Under the pieces are notes generated by a model. The model ran no database searches. It was not told the origin of the DNA and saw only the letters and a program-made list of their open reading frames with translations. The position numbers and the translations under genes were made by a program. From an uncultured Lysobacterales bacterium (GTDB lineage Bacteria > Pseudomonadota > Gammaproteobacteria > Xanthomonadales > SZUA-36): a stretch of 9,543 bases of DNA. This document shows positions 1-7,786 of this stretch, in pieces. The number at the start of each line of letters is the position of its first letter. The stretch's first letter is position 1. The stretch covers positions 1 to 9,543 of the forward strand of contig CALKKN010000349.1 of NCBI GenBank assembly GCA_937995275.1, read 5' to 3'.

Positions 1-783
1 GCGGATAACTGATTCTACCTCAGCGGCGCTGTAGTAGGGGCCGAGCCACACGCGGAACAGCCTGTCCACGTCATGAACGGACACCGGCGTGAGGTCTGAA
101 TCACGCAGCTGACCGGCCAGTTGTTCGGCGCCTTCCCGCCGGCCGTACGCCCCCGCCTGCAGCCAGGTGCCGTCCCCCACAGCCGGCTCGGCCGCCGGGG
201 CCGCCGCGGGCTGCGCATCCAGCGCGGCGTAACGGTCCCAGGTCCCCACGTCGATGGCGCGGACGTCCACGCGCGCGGTGCCCGTGGCAATCATCCCGAG
301 CCGCAGCGCGGCGCCGTAGGAGAGGTCGATGATGCGGCCATCCTTGAACGGGCCGCGGTCGTTGATTTTGACGATGATCTTGCGGCCGTTGTCCAGGTTG
401 GTGACCTCGGCATAGGTCGGCAGTGGCAGCGACTTGTGCGCGGCGGTCGCCAGGTGCATGTCGTAGGGTTCGCCGCTGGATGTCCTGCGCCCGTGGAATT
501 TCGAGCCGTACCAGGACGCGATGCCGCGCTCGTGGTAACCCTCGCTGCTGGCCAGCACGTGGTACTTCCTGCCGAAGACCTCGTACGGCGAGTGGTTGCC
601 GTACCGCGCGGGGGGCTCGGCGCGCGGGACCGCGTCGGCCACGTCCTCGGGCTTCAGGTCCAGCGTGGAGGGGCCGTCTGCCGGTTCCTCGACCCGCGGC
701 TGCTCGCCCGCGCAGGCCGTCAGCAGCACAACGACGGCGGCTGCCAGCAGCGGCAAGATCAGCCGGCGCATGAGGCTGATCAT
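1..783 (-). CDS. rlpA: RlpA, septal/lateral-wall lytic transglycosylase lipoprotein (partial, C-terminus beyond window)
   Basis: RlpA cleaves peptidoglycan glycan strands, with a preference for strands lacking stem peptides. The frame is open for 261 codons from an ATG at 783 to the window edge, so the C-terminus is missing. A lipoprotein signal (MRRLILPLLAAAVVVLLTAC, lipobox LTAC) puts the lipidated cysteine at residue 24. A double-psi beta-barrel domain spans about 87-176, opening with GIASWYG. It carries E105, D108 and H116 plus D142 in NDRGPF, matching the spacing of residues reported as important in Pseudomonas RlpA. After an Ala/Pro linker (about 189-202) a SPOR domain begins (WLQAGAY, 207-213) and is cut by the edge. 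The start overlaps the mltB stop as ATGA, implying translational coupling. A second in-frame ATG at 771 gives a more typical signal-peptide N-terminus and cannot be excluded. Confidence 0.93.
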   Translation of the reverse strand, partial: MISLMRRLILPLLAAAVVVLLTACAGEQPRVEEPADGPSTLDLKPEDVADAVPRAEPPARYGNHSPYEVFGRKYHVLASSEGYHERGIASWYGSKFHGRRTSSGEPYDMHLATAAHKSLPLPTYAEVTNLDNGRKIIVKINDRGPFKDGRIIDLSYGAALRLGMIATGTARVDVRAIDVGTWDRYAALDAQPAAAPAAEPAVGDGTWLQAGAYGRREGAEQLAGQLRDSDLTPVSVHDVDRLFRVWLGPYYSAAEVESVIR

Positions 784-1769
784 TCTCCGAAGCCGGCCAG
801 GATCGCCTCGCTGAGCTCGAACACGGCCATGGCATACAGCGGGCTGCGGTTGTAGCGCGTGATCACGTAGAAATTCTCGAACGTGAGCCAATAGCTGTCC
901 CCATCCTCCTCTTCCAGCCGCACGATGGTGGCCGGCTCACTGCCGTTCGCCGCCGCGTCGCCGGCCGCGAACCCGGCCGCCGCCAGTTCGGCCACGGTTT
1001 TCTGCGGCTTGAAGTTCCGCCGGGCCACCAGGTCGAAGTCGGCGCCGGGCGCCGGCTGCACGGGCATCGCCACGGGTTGGCCGGGCTCCCAGCCGTGCCG
1101 GTGCAGGTAATTGGCCACGCTGCCGATTACGTCCGGCATGGAACTCCACAGATCGCGGCGGCCGTCACCGTCGAGATCCACCGCGTACTCGCGGTAACTG
1201 CTCGGCATGAACTGGCCCACGCCCATGGCGCCGGCGTAGGAACCGCTGACCTCGCGCAGGGGCAGGCTTTCCTCGTCGCCGAGCAGCAGGAACTGGGCCA
1301 ATTCGCGCGAAAAGAAATCCGAGCGGTCGTTGCCCGTGTCGGGATAGTAGAAGGACAGCGTGGCCAGCGCGTCCAGCACCCGGTAGCCGCCGGTGATGCG
1401 CCCGTAAAAGGTCTCCACGCCGATGATCGCCACGATGATCTGCGGATCGACCCCGAACTGCTCCGCGGCCAGCGCCACCAGGGCCTCGTGTTCCCGCCAG
1501 AATTCAACCCCGCCCCGGATCCGCTTCCTGGTCACGAAGATGGGCCGGTAATCGAACCACGGCTTGGCCTCGGCCGGGCGGCTGATGGCATCGACGATGG
1601 ATTGTTTGAACCGGGCCTCCTGCAGCAGGGCGATGACTTCCTGCGCGTCGAGGTTGTACTCCTCGGCCACACCGGCCGCGAATTCCTCCGCGCCCGGATG
1701 CTGCTGCGCCTGGCAGGAAGCGCTCAGGAAACAAACCAGTGTCAGGGCCAGGGCGCGTTTCATCGACAT
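780..1769 (-). CDS. mltB: MltB, membrane-bound lytic murein transglycosylase B
   Basis: MltB (GH103, Slt35 type) cuts the MurNAc-GlcNAc bond non-hydrolytically and leaves 1,6-anhydro ends. Numbered from an upstream in-frame ATG at 1799, the catalytic glutamate is E129 in GVETFYGR. The lysozyme-like fold continues through GSYAGAMGVGQFMPSSY (186-202), an EF-hand-like DLDGDGRRDLW (208-218) and the family signature FENFYVITRYNRS (307-319). Several in-frame ATGs compete (1799, 1787, 1775, 1769, 1763). I chose 1769 because a GGA lies 6 nt upstream and it leaves a compact signal peptide (MSMKRALALTLVCFLSASCQA), giving 329 aa. The C in LSASC could be a lipidation site, but the lipobox is not canonical, and SPase I cleavage after CQA is also possible. 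Unlike its neighbours the gene is detached from the upstream rodA by about 208 bp that hold a palindromic element. It overlaps rlpA by 4 nt. Confidence 0.93.
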   Translation of the reverse strand: MSMKRALALTLVCFLSASCQAQQHPGAEEFAAGVAEEYNLDAQEVIALLQEARFKQSIVDAISRPAEAKPWFDYRPIFVTRKRIRGGVEFWREHEALVALAAEQFGVDPQIIVAIIGVETFYGRITGGYRVLDALATLSFYYPDTGNDRSDFFSRELAQFLLLGDEESLPLREVSGSYAGAMGVGQFMPSSYREYAVDLDGDGRRDLWSSMPDVIGSVANYLHRHGWEPGQPVAMPVQPAPGADFDLVARRNFKPQKTVAELAAAGFAAGDAAANGSEPATIVRLEEEDGDSYWLTFENFYVITRYNRSPLYAMAVFELSEAILAGFGE

Positions 1770-1802
1770 AAGCATTCCAGGTTGCATGGCAAGGCGCATT
1801 CT

Positions 1803-1964
1803 AACCCGAACACTGCATCAGTATCCCGGCCCTGGCCGGTCCAGGCACGCCTGAACCTGGGCTTCTTTCAACCCGTAGCTACGGCTACGGGTCTCAGTCC
1901 AGCCCGGCGCCCAGCCGCACCTGTCCTCAGCCATACCCCGGGATACTGATGCAGTGTTCGGGTT
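1803..1964. repeat. 162-bp near-palindromic element with perfect 27-bp inverted ends (MITE-like, non-coding)
   Basis: Positions 1803-1829 and 1938-1964 are perfect reverse complements over 27 bp. The left arm begins AACCCGAACACTGC and ends TATCCCGG. The repeat stops abruptly on both sides (t/c outside, c/c inside). The interior is also partly symmetric around the same centre: CTGGGC (1857-1862) can pair with GCCCAG (1909-1914), and a 9-bp stem lies at 1871-1892. It contains no convincing ORF, and I see no transposase and no clear target-site duplication. It fills the rodA-mltB gap, beginning 13 nt after the rodA stop and ending just before the first mltB ATG, so it would be transcribed within the operon. 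It could be a MITE-type insertion, a REP/REPIN-like repeat, or an mRNA processing or attenuation structure. The sequence is certain; the class is not. Confidence 0.8.
1871..1892. repeat. Central hairpin of the rodA-mltB element
   Basis: ACCCGTAGC (1871-1879) and GCTACGGGT (1884-1892) are perfect reverse complements around the four-base loop TACG. The hairpin lies within about 2 bp of the symmetry centre of the surrounding 162-bp palindrome (1883.5), so it would cap the long hairpin in RNA or a DNA cruciform. On the operon (minus) strand it is followed by TTGAAAG, not a T-run, so it is not an intrinsic terminator. Confidence 0.75.
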
Positions 1965-1977
1965 CATCGGAATTGGC

Positions 1978-3069
1978 TCAGCGTATGAAATTCCGGTGGC
2001 TGTAGATGGACATCAATATGCCGAAACCGGCCAACAGCGTCACGACCGAGGTGCCGCCGTAACTGATCAGCGGCAGCGGCACCCCCACCACCGGCAGCAG
2101 CCCCGACACCATCCCGGCATTCACCAGCACGTACACGAAAAACGTCAGGACGAGGCTGCCGGCCAGCAGGCGCCCGTAGGTCGTGCGCGCCAGGCTGGAA
2201 AGGTGCAGCCCGCGGCCGGCGATGAACAGGTACAGGCAAAACAGCAGCAGCACGCCCAGCAGCCCGAACTCTTCCGAGAGCACGGCCAGGATGAAGTCCG
2301 TATGGCGCTCCGGTATGAACTCCAGCCGTGACTGCGTGCCGTTGAGCCAGCCCTTGCCGAACAGCCCGCCGGAGCCCACCGCGATCTTCGACTGGATGAT
2401 GTTCCAGCCGCTGCCCAGCGGATCGGACTCCGGATCGAGAAAGGTCAGCACGCGCTGGCGCTGGTAGTCACGCATGACCATCCACAGCGCCGGAGCGGCA
2501 GCGGCGGCGAGGCCCGCGAGGCCGAGGATCAGGCGCCACTGCAATCCGGACAGGAACAGAACGAACCCGCCGCTCGCCGCCACCAGCAACGCGGTGCCCA
2601 GGTCGGGCTGGCGCGCGATCAGGATGGCCGGCACGGCGAGGATCAGCAGCGATACGACGATGGATGTCCACTCGGGCGGCAACCGCCGCGGATGCAGGTA
2701 CCAGGCCATCATCATCGGCACCGCGAGTTTCATGATCTCGGACGGCTGGAAGCGGATCACCCCGAGGTCCAGCCAGCGGTTGGTGCTGCGCCCGGTGCCG
2801 AAAAACCACGTCGCGAGCAGCAGCAGCACCCCCAGGCCGTACAGCCAGGGCGTCCAGATGCGCAGGATGTGCGGCGGCACCTGGCTCAGGATCAGCATGG
2901 CGACCAGCCCCGCCCCGAGGCGGACGGCCTGCCGGTAGACCGTGTCCATGCTGCCGCCGGAGGCGCCGTACAGCACCACCAGTCCGAATGCCATCAGCAG
3001 GAGCAACCCCACCAACAGCGGCGCGTCCAGTTGCGGCCAGCCGAACCAGCCCGGCAACAGTCGCCTCAC
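1978..3069 (-). CDS. rodA: RodA, SEDS-family peptidoglycan glycosyltransferase
   Basis: RodA polymerises lipid II into glycan strands for cell elongation, working in the inner membrane with PBP2. The product is 363 aa, close to the usual size, and strongly hydrophobic with about ten membrane segments. SEDS signatures are RFQPSEIMKL (106-115), RQPDLGTALL (153-162), PERHTDF (253-259) with the presumed catalytic aspartate D258, and PLPLISYGGTS (331-341). The start is a GTG at 3069-3067, overlapping the mrdA stop as GTGA. GGAG at 3081-3078, 8 nt upstream, supports it; the next in-frame ATG is well inside the first membrane segment. A much longer open frame continues upstream of this GTG, but that part is a shadow of mrdA. 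The C-terminus (SIYSHRNFIR) looks complete, so the palindromic element downstream has not truncated it. Confidence 0.96.
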   Translation of the reverse strand: MRRLLPGWFGWPQLDAPLLVGLLLLMAFGLVVLYGASGGSMDTVYRQAVRLGAGLVAMLILSQVPPHILRIWTPWLYGLGVLLLLATWFFGTGRSTNRWLDLGVIRFQPSEIMKLAVPMMMAWYLHPRRLPPEWTSIVVSLLILAVPAILIARQPDLGTALLVAASGGFVLFLSGLQWRLILGLAGLAAAAAPALWMVMRDYQRQRVLTFLDPESDPLGSGWNIIQSKIAVGSGGLFGKGWLNGTQSRLEFIPERHTDFILAVLSEEFGLLGVLLLFCLYLFIAGRGLHLSSLARTTYGRLLAGSLVLTFFVYVLVNAGMVSGLLPVVGVPLPLISYGGTSVVTLLAGFGILMSIYSHRNFIR

Positions 3070-4934
3070 TGACCCTGCTCCAGCCAGGCGTCGATGACCG
3101 CACGCGCCACCGGCGCGGCATGCCGCGAACCGCCGCCGCCGTGTTCGACCACCGTGGCTACCGCGATCGACGGCCGCTCGTACGGTGCGTAGGCAATGAA
3201 CAGTGCATGGTGGCGCAGGTGGGTGGCGGTGTTCTCGTCCATGTCCTCGTCCACCGCCTGCGCGGCCACCTGGGCGGTGCCGCTCTTGCCGGCCATCTGC
3301 AGGGGCGGTTCGGGCCGGACGGCCCGCGCCGTTCCCCGGTCGCCATGGACCACCAGGCGCATGCCCTCGTGCACGATCGCCCAGTTGGCCGGCTCGACGA
3401 TCGGCATGCGCTCCGTCTTCGGTGCGGCCACCCGCCGCGCGTGTGCGTCGCCCGCCGGCTTGCGCGCGAACAACAGGCGCGGCTCGAACCGCGTGCCGCC
3501 ATTGGCCAGGGTGGCGACCGCGTTGGCCATCTGCAGCGGCGTCGCGACATTGAAGCCCTGGCCGATGCCGGCGATGACCGTCTCGCCCGGGTACCAGGGC
3601 TGGCCCAGGTACCCGCGCTTCCAGTTGGTCGAGGGCAGCACGCCGGCGTTCTCGCCCAACAGGTCGACACCGCTGCGCGTGCCGAAACCAAACCGGGCCA
3701 GGTTGTCGTGCATCCGGTCGATGCCGAGCTTCAGCGCCAGCTGGTAGAAATAGGTGTTGACCGACTGCTCGATCGCGCCGTAGATATTGACCCAGCCGTG
3801 CCCGCCTTTTTTCCAGTCGCGGAACGGCTTGTTGAGACCGGGCAGGTAAAAGCGGCCGGTCGAAAACACCCGGTCGTCGACAGTGATGGCGCCCAGTTCC
3901 AGGCCGGCCAGAGCGATGTACGGCTTCATCGTGGAACCGGGCTCGTAGCCGCCGAGAATGGCACGGTTGAACAGCGGGCGGCCCGGCGCGCTGACGACCG
4001 CGCGATATGCCTCCCGGCTGATGCCGTGCACGAACGGGTTGGGGTCGAACGCCGGCTTGCTGACCATGGCCAGTACCGAACCGTCGCTGGGATCGATGGC
4101 CACCACGGCCCCGGGGCGGTCGCCGAGCGCCTCCCATGCCGCCTGCTGGACCTGCATGTCCAGCGACAGGATCAGGTCGTCGCCGTGCACGGGGTCGTCC
4201 CGGCCCAGTACCTGCAGGGTGCGTCCCTGGGCATTGGTCTCGATCTTCTCGAGGCCGCTGGTGCCGTGCAGCAGGCCTTCGTAGTAGCGCTCGATACCGT
4301 CCTTGCCGATGTGCGTGGTGCCCCGGTAATTGCCGGAATCGACGCGAGCCAGGTCATCGGCGTCGAGCCGGCCCACGTAGCCCAGCACGTGCGTCAGCAG
4401 TTCGCCGTAGGGGTAGTGGCGCGCGAGGTAGGGAACCACTTCGATGCCATCGTAGCGGTGGCGATCCACGGCAAAGCGGGCCACCTCCACCTCGGAAAGG
4501 TTGAACTTGAGCGGCACGCTGTCGAAATCCCGGTAGCGCTTTCGTTGCGCCTGGAAAGTTTCCAGGGCATCCGGCGGCAGCTCGATGATGCGGCCCAGCG
4601 CGGCAATCGTCTCCTCGACGTCGCCGACTTTTTCCGGCACCAGTTCCAGCCGGTAGGCCGGAAGGTTCTCGGCCACCGGCCGGCCGCGGCGGTCGTAGAT
4701 CACGCCCCGGTTGGGCGCCACCGGAACGACGCGCACCTGGTTATTCACCGAACGCGTGGCGAACTCCTCGTAACTGGCCACCTGCAGGTAGAAGTAGCGC
4801 ACGGCCAGCAGCAGCACCGCTCCGGCCAGTATCGCGTAGGCGGTCAGCGCGCGCCGGCCGTACTGTCGGCCTTCCAGCATATGGTCCTTGAGCGGCAGGG
4901 CGGCTTGCCGACCTGAAAAACCGCGTATCTTCAT
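3066..4934 (-). CDS. mrdA: PBP2, elongasome peptidoglycan D,D-transpeptidase
   Basis: Penicillin-binding protein 2 cross-links new lateral-wall peptidoglycan and activates RodA. The 622-aa product has a short cytoplasmic tail, one membrane anchor (about 29-50), an N-terminal pedestal domain starting around GVIYDRRG (77-84), and a transpeptidase domain from about 270. All three class B motifs are intact: S334-T-M-K337 (EPGSTMKP), S391-V-N393 (EQSVNTYFY) and K550-S-G-T553 (GKSGTAQ). DWKKGGHGWVN (373-383), typical of gammaproteobacterial PBP2, is also present. The length is near that of E. coli PBP2 (633 aa). The ATG at 4934 overlaps the mreD stop as ATGA, with GGTGG 4 nt upstream. The same frame stays open to 5291, but residues upstream of this Met do not resemble PBP2 and are a shadow of mreD. 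Confidence 0.97.
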   Translation of the reverse strand: MKIRGFSGRQAALPLKDHMLEGRQYGRRALTAYAILAGAVLLLAVRYFYLQVASYEEFATRSVNNQVRVVPVAPNRGVIYDRRGRPVAENLPAYRLELVPEKVGDVEETIAALGRIIELPPDALETFQAQRKRYRDFDSVPLKFNLSEVEVARFAVDRHRYDGIEVVPYLARHYPYGELLTHVLGYVGRLDADDLARVDSGNYRGTTHIGKDGIERYYEGLLHGTSGLEKIETNAQGRTLQVLGRDDPVHGDDLILSLDMQVQQAAWEALGDRPGAVVAIDPSDGSVLAMVSKPAFDPNPFVHGISREAYRAVVSAPGRPLFNRAILGGYEPGSTMKPYIALAGLELGAITVDDRVFSTGRFYLPGLNKPFRDWKKGGHGWVNIYGAIEQSVNTYFYQLALKLGIDRMHDNLARFGFGTRSGVDLLGENAGVLPSTNWKRGYLGQPWYPGETVIAGIGQGFNVATPLQMANAVATLANGGTRFEPRLLFARKPAGDAHARRVAAPKTERMPIVEPANWAIVHEGMRLVVHGDRGTARAVRPEPPLQMAGKSGTAQVAAQAVDEDMDENTATHLRHHALFIAYAPYERPSIAVATVVEHGGGGSRHAAPVARAVIDAWLEQGQ

Positions 4935-5425
4935 CGAACCACCCGTTGACGCATCCGGCCGCGAAAGCGGTCCAGCAGAATGAACAGCCAGGGCCAGATC
5001 GCGGTGCCGACCAACGGCGCCACCCAGTACAGAGGTGACGGCAGCGGCTCGCCCCGCAGGCTGATGATCCACAGCAGGATCACGCGGTCGTTGAACAACA
5101 GGGCGAGCACCGACAGGGCCTGTTGCCAGGGTGGGAAAAAGCGCAGCCGCGAACGGAACCGCGTCACCAGGTAAACAATGATGACGAGGCTGAGCGCGTG
5201 CTGGCCGAGCAGAGAGCCGGTAAGCAGGTCGAGCGCCAGGCCGATGGCGAAGGCAAGCCCCAGCGACACCAGGCCCTGGGTCTCCAGGCACCAGTAAATC
5301 AATACCAGGGCGACCCAGTAGGGGCTAAGGAACTCCAGGTAGTGGGGCACCGGAAACAGGGTCAGCACCATCGCGATAGCAACCGTGATCAGGACCATCG
5401 ACAGGCGGTCGCGGCGCAGGTTCAC
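4931..5425 (-). CDS. mreD: MreD, rod-shape-determining membrane protein
   Basis: MreD is a small integral membrane partner of MreC that helps couple MreB filaments to the RodA-PBP2 synthase. The 164-aa product is close to the E. coli length (162 aa) and is almost entirely hydrophobic, with five to six predicted membrane segments: starting VLITVAIAMVLTLFPV (11-26), continuing with GLAFAIGLALDLLTGSLLGQ, and ending WLFILLDRFRGRMRQR with a basic tail. The start is a GTG at 5425-5423 overlapping the mreC stop as GTGA. A strong ribosome-binding sequence GAGGAG at 5436-5431, 5 nt upstream, decides it. MreD is poorly conserved in sequence, so position between mreC and mrdA contributes to the call. 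Confidence 0.93.
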   Translation of the reverse strand: MNLRRDRLSMVLITVAIAMVLTLFPVPHYLEFLSPYWVALVLIYWCLETQGLVSLGLAFAIGLALDLLTGSLLGQHALSLVIIVYLVTRFRSRLRFFPPWQQALSVLALLFNDRVILLWIISLRGEPLPSPLYWVAPLVGTAIWPWLFILLDRFRGRMRQRVVR

Positions 5426-6465
5426 GGCTGCTCCTCGGCTGTTTCGGCAGAATCCGGCTCGCTGTCCGGCGGGGCCTCGGTGACGGGCGCTTCCGGCTCG
5501 GTCGAACCCGCCGCCTGTTCCGCGTCCGACGTTACCCCATCCGGTGTCGCCCCGTCCGGCGCGGGCTCCGCCCCCAGTGCAGCTTCCACCGGTTCCGTCG
5601 CGCCCTCATCCGGCGGTTCCACCGGCTGCGGCGTGTCGATCAGCAGGACCTCGCGGCCACGGTCGAGGGCGGCCAGCGGCTGCGCCTCCAGGCGCGCGAA
5701 AGTTCGGCCCGGCTCCCGGTCGATGGATGTCACCCGGGCGACCGGATAACCGCCGGGAAACCGGTCGCCCAGCCCGGAGGTCACGATCAGGTCGCCCTCC
5801 CGGACATCGGCCTCGCGGGGCACGTTGGGCAGGCTCAGCCGGCCCGTCTCCCCGAGGCCGAAGGCGACCGTGCGCAGGCCGGTGCGGCTCAGCTGCACCG
5901 GGATGGCATGGTTCGGGTCGGAAATCAGGCGCACGCTTGCATAGTGCGGGTGGACGTCTTCTACCTGGCCCATCACGCCGTTGCCGTCGATGACCGCCTG
6001 GCCCGCCCGCACGCCGTCCCGCAAACCGCGGTCGATAAGAACCCGGTGCGAGAACGGATCGAGCTCGACCTGCAGCAATTCGGCGAAGCGGTACTCGTAA
6101 GGCTGGCTCTGGGCGCCCTGGAACAGGGCCCGCAACCGTTCGTTCTCCCGCGCCAGGGTCTGCATCTGTTGCAGGGCAGCCTGCTGGCTCAACAGGGTCT
6201 TCTTCAGCCGCTCGTTCTCGTCGCGCAGCGAACGTCGGTCTGCAAACTGTCCGTGCAGGCCACGCAGTGCCTTCGCGGGCCAGTCGAGAAGGTGGTAGAC
6301 GGGCTCGATGGCGTACCCGGCAACGCTGCGGATTTTCGGGACGTATTCGCCGCGATGATCCATCGCCATCAGCACCACGGCCACCAGCCCGTACAACATG
6401 AGCCGGGCCGTCTGTCCCCCCGGCCCGAAGAACCGTGTTCCCGTACCAGAGCTGCCTGGGAGCAA
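5422..6465 (-). CDS. mreC: MreC, rod-shape-determining periplasmic scaffold
   Basis: MreC is a bitopic protein that binds and activates PBP2 and links the synthase to MreB and MreD. The 347-aa product has a short cytoplasmic N-terminus (FGPGG, 13-17), one membrane segment (about 20-37), a coiled coil (about 74-115, rich in ENERL repeats) and the double beta-barrel domain (about 122-277), which contains IVTSGLGDRFPGGYPV (227-242). Residues 281-347 form a disordered tail rich in Pro, Ala and acidic residues. The start is a TTG at 6465-6463, the most upstream start available in the frame, with AGG 7 nt before it and 8 nt between it and the mreB stop. It retains the N-terminal RxFGPG-like stretch seen in E. 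coli MreC. An ATG at residue 23 would start inside the membrane segment, which is unlikely. Confidence 0.94.
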   Translation of the reverse strand: MLPGSSGTGTRFFGPGGQTARLMLYGLVAVVLMAMDHRGEYVPKIRSVAGYAIEPVYHLLDWPAKALRGLHGQFADRRSLRDENERLKKTLLSQQAALQQMQTLARENERLRALFQGAQSQPYEYRFAELLQVELDPFSHRVLIDRGLRDGVRAGQAVIDGNGVMGQVEDVHPHYASVRLISDPNHAIPVQLSRTGLRTVAFGLGETGRLSLPNVPREADVREGDLIVTSGLGDRFPGGYPVARVTSIDREPGRTFARLEAQPLAALDRGREVLLIDTPQPVEPPDEGATEPVEAALGAEPAPDGATPDGVTSDAEQAAGSTEPEAPVTEAPPDSEPDSAETAEEQP

Positions 6466-6473
6466 ATCAGGAC

Positions 6474-7652
<1,179 letters not shown>

Positions 7653-7690
7653 TCAAACGCAGCTGGATGCCTGCTTGGGCCGCCTTCTGA

Positions 7691-7772
7691 TATATCAGCA
7701 AATTGAGCCCTCGGCAAAACAAATGCCCTGCACTGCGGCAAATCCGCTAAAATGCCCGCGTTCGTATATCAG
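7691..7772. repeat. Direct repeat TATATCAG in the mreB/kinase divergent region
   Basis: TATATCAG occurs at 7691-7698 and again at 7765-7772, with a related TGTATCAG at 7569-7576 touching the mreB -10. The first copy sits in the perfect 10-bp palindrome TGATATATCA (7688-7697). These AT-rich words stand out in GC-rich surroundings and may be regulator sites for one or both divergent genes, but chance cannot be excluded. Confidence 0.3.
7748..7753 (+). promoter_or_regulatory. Candidate -10 element of the PfkB kinase gene
   Basis: TAAAAT at 7748-7753 matches 5 of 6 positions of the sigma-70 -10 and is followed by a GC-rich stretch. No good -35 lies 16-18 bp upstream, so the promoter may be weak or need an activator. 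It would give a leader of about 27 nt containing AGGTGA (7771-7776), 10 nt before the kinase ATG, as ribosome-binding site. Confidence 0.35.
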
Positions 7773-7786
7773 GTGAGAAATTCGGC

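Noticed and set aside
1077..1949. Plus-strand open frame opposite mltB and running into the palindromic element
   Set aside because: It is a shadow of mltB. The part crossing the element has no resemblance to a transposase.
1803..1964. Rho-independent terminator after rodA
   Set aside because: Stems are strong, but no T-run follows either the central hairpin or the outer arm on the minus strand, and the stem length is far beyond a normal terminator.
3070..4137. Fusion of PBP2 and RodA into one protein
   Set aside because: The open rodA frame upstream of 3069 reads mrdA out of frame. The true mrdA frame ends with TGA at 3066, and RodA has its own GTG and ribosome-binding site.
2988..4916. 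Very long plus-strand open frame opposite rodA and mrdA
   Set aside because: It is antisense to two clearly recognised genes, has no family resemblance, and is rich in Arg, Ala, His and Gly, as expected of a shadow frame in GC-rich DNA.
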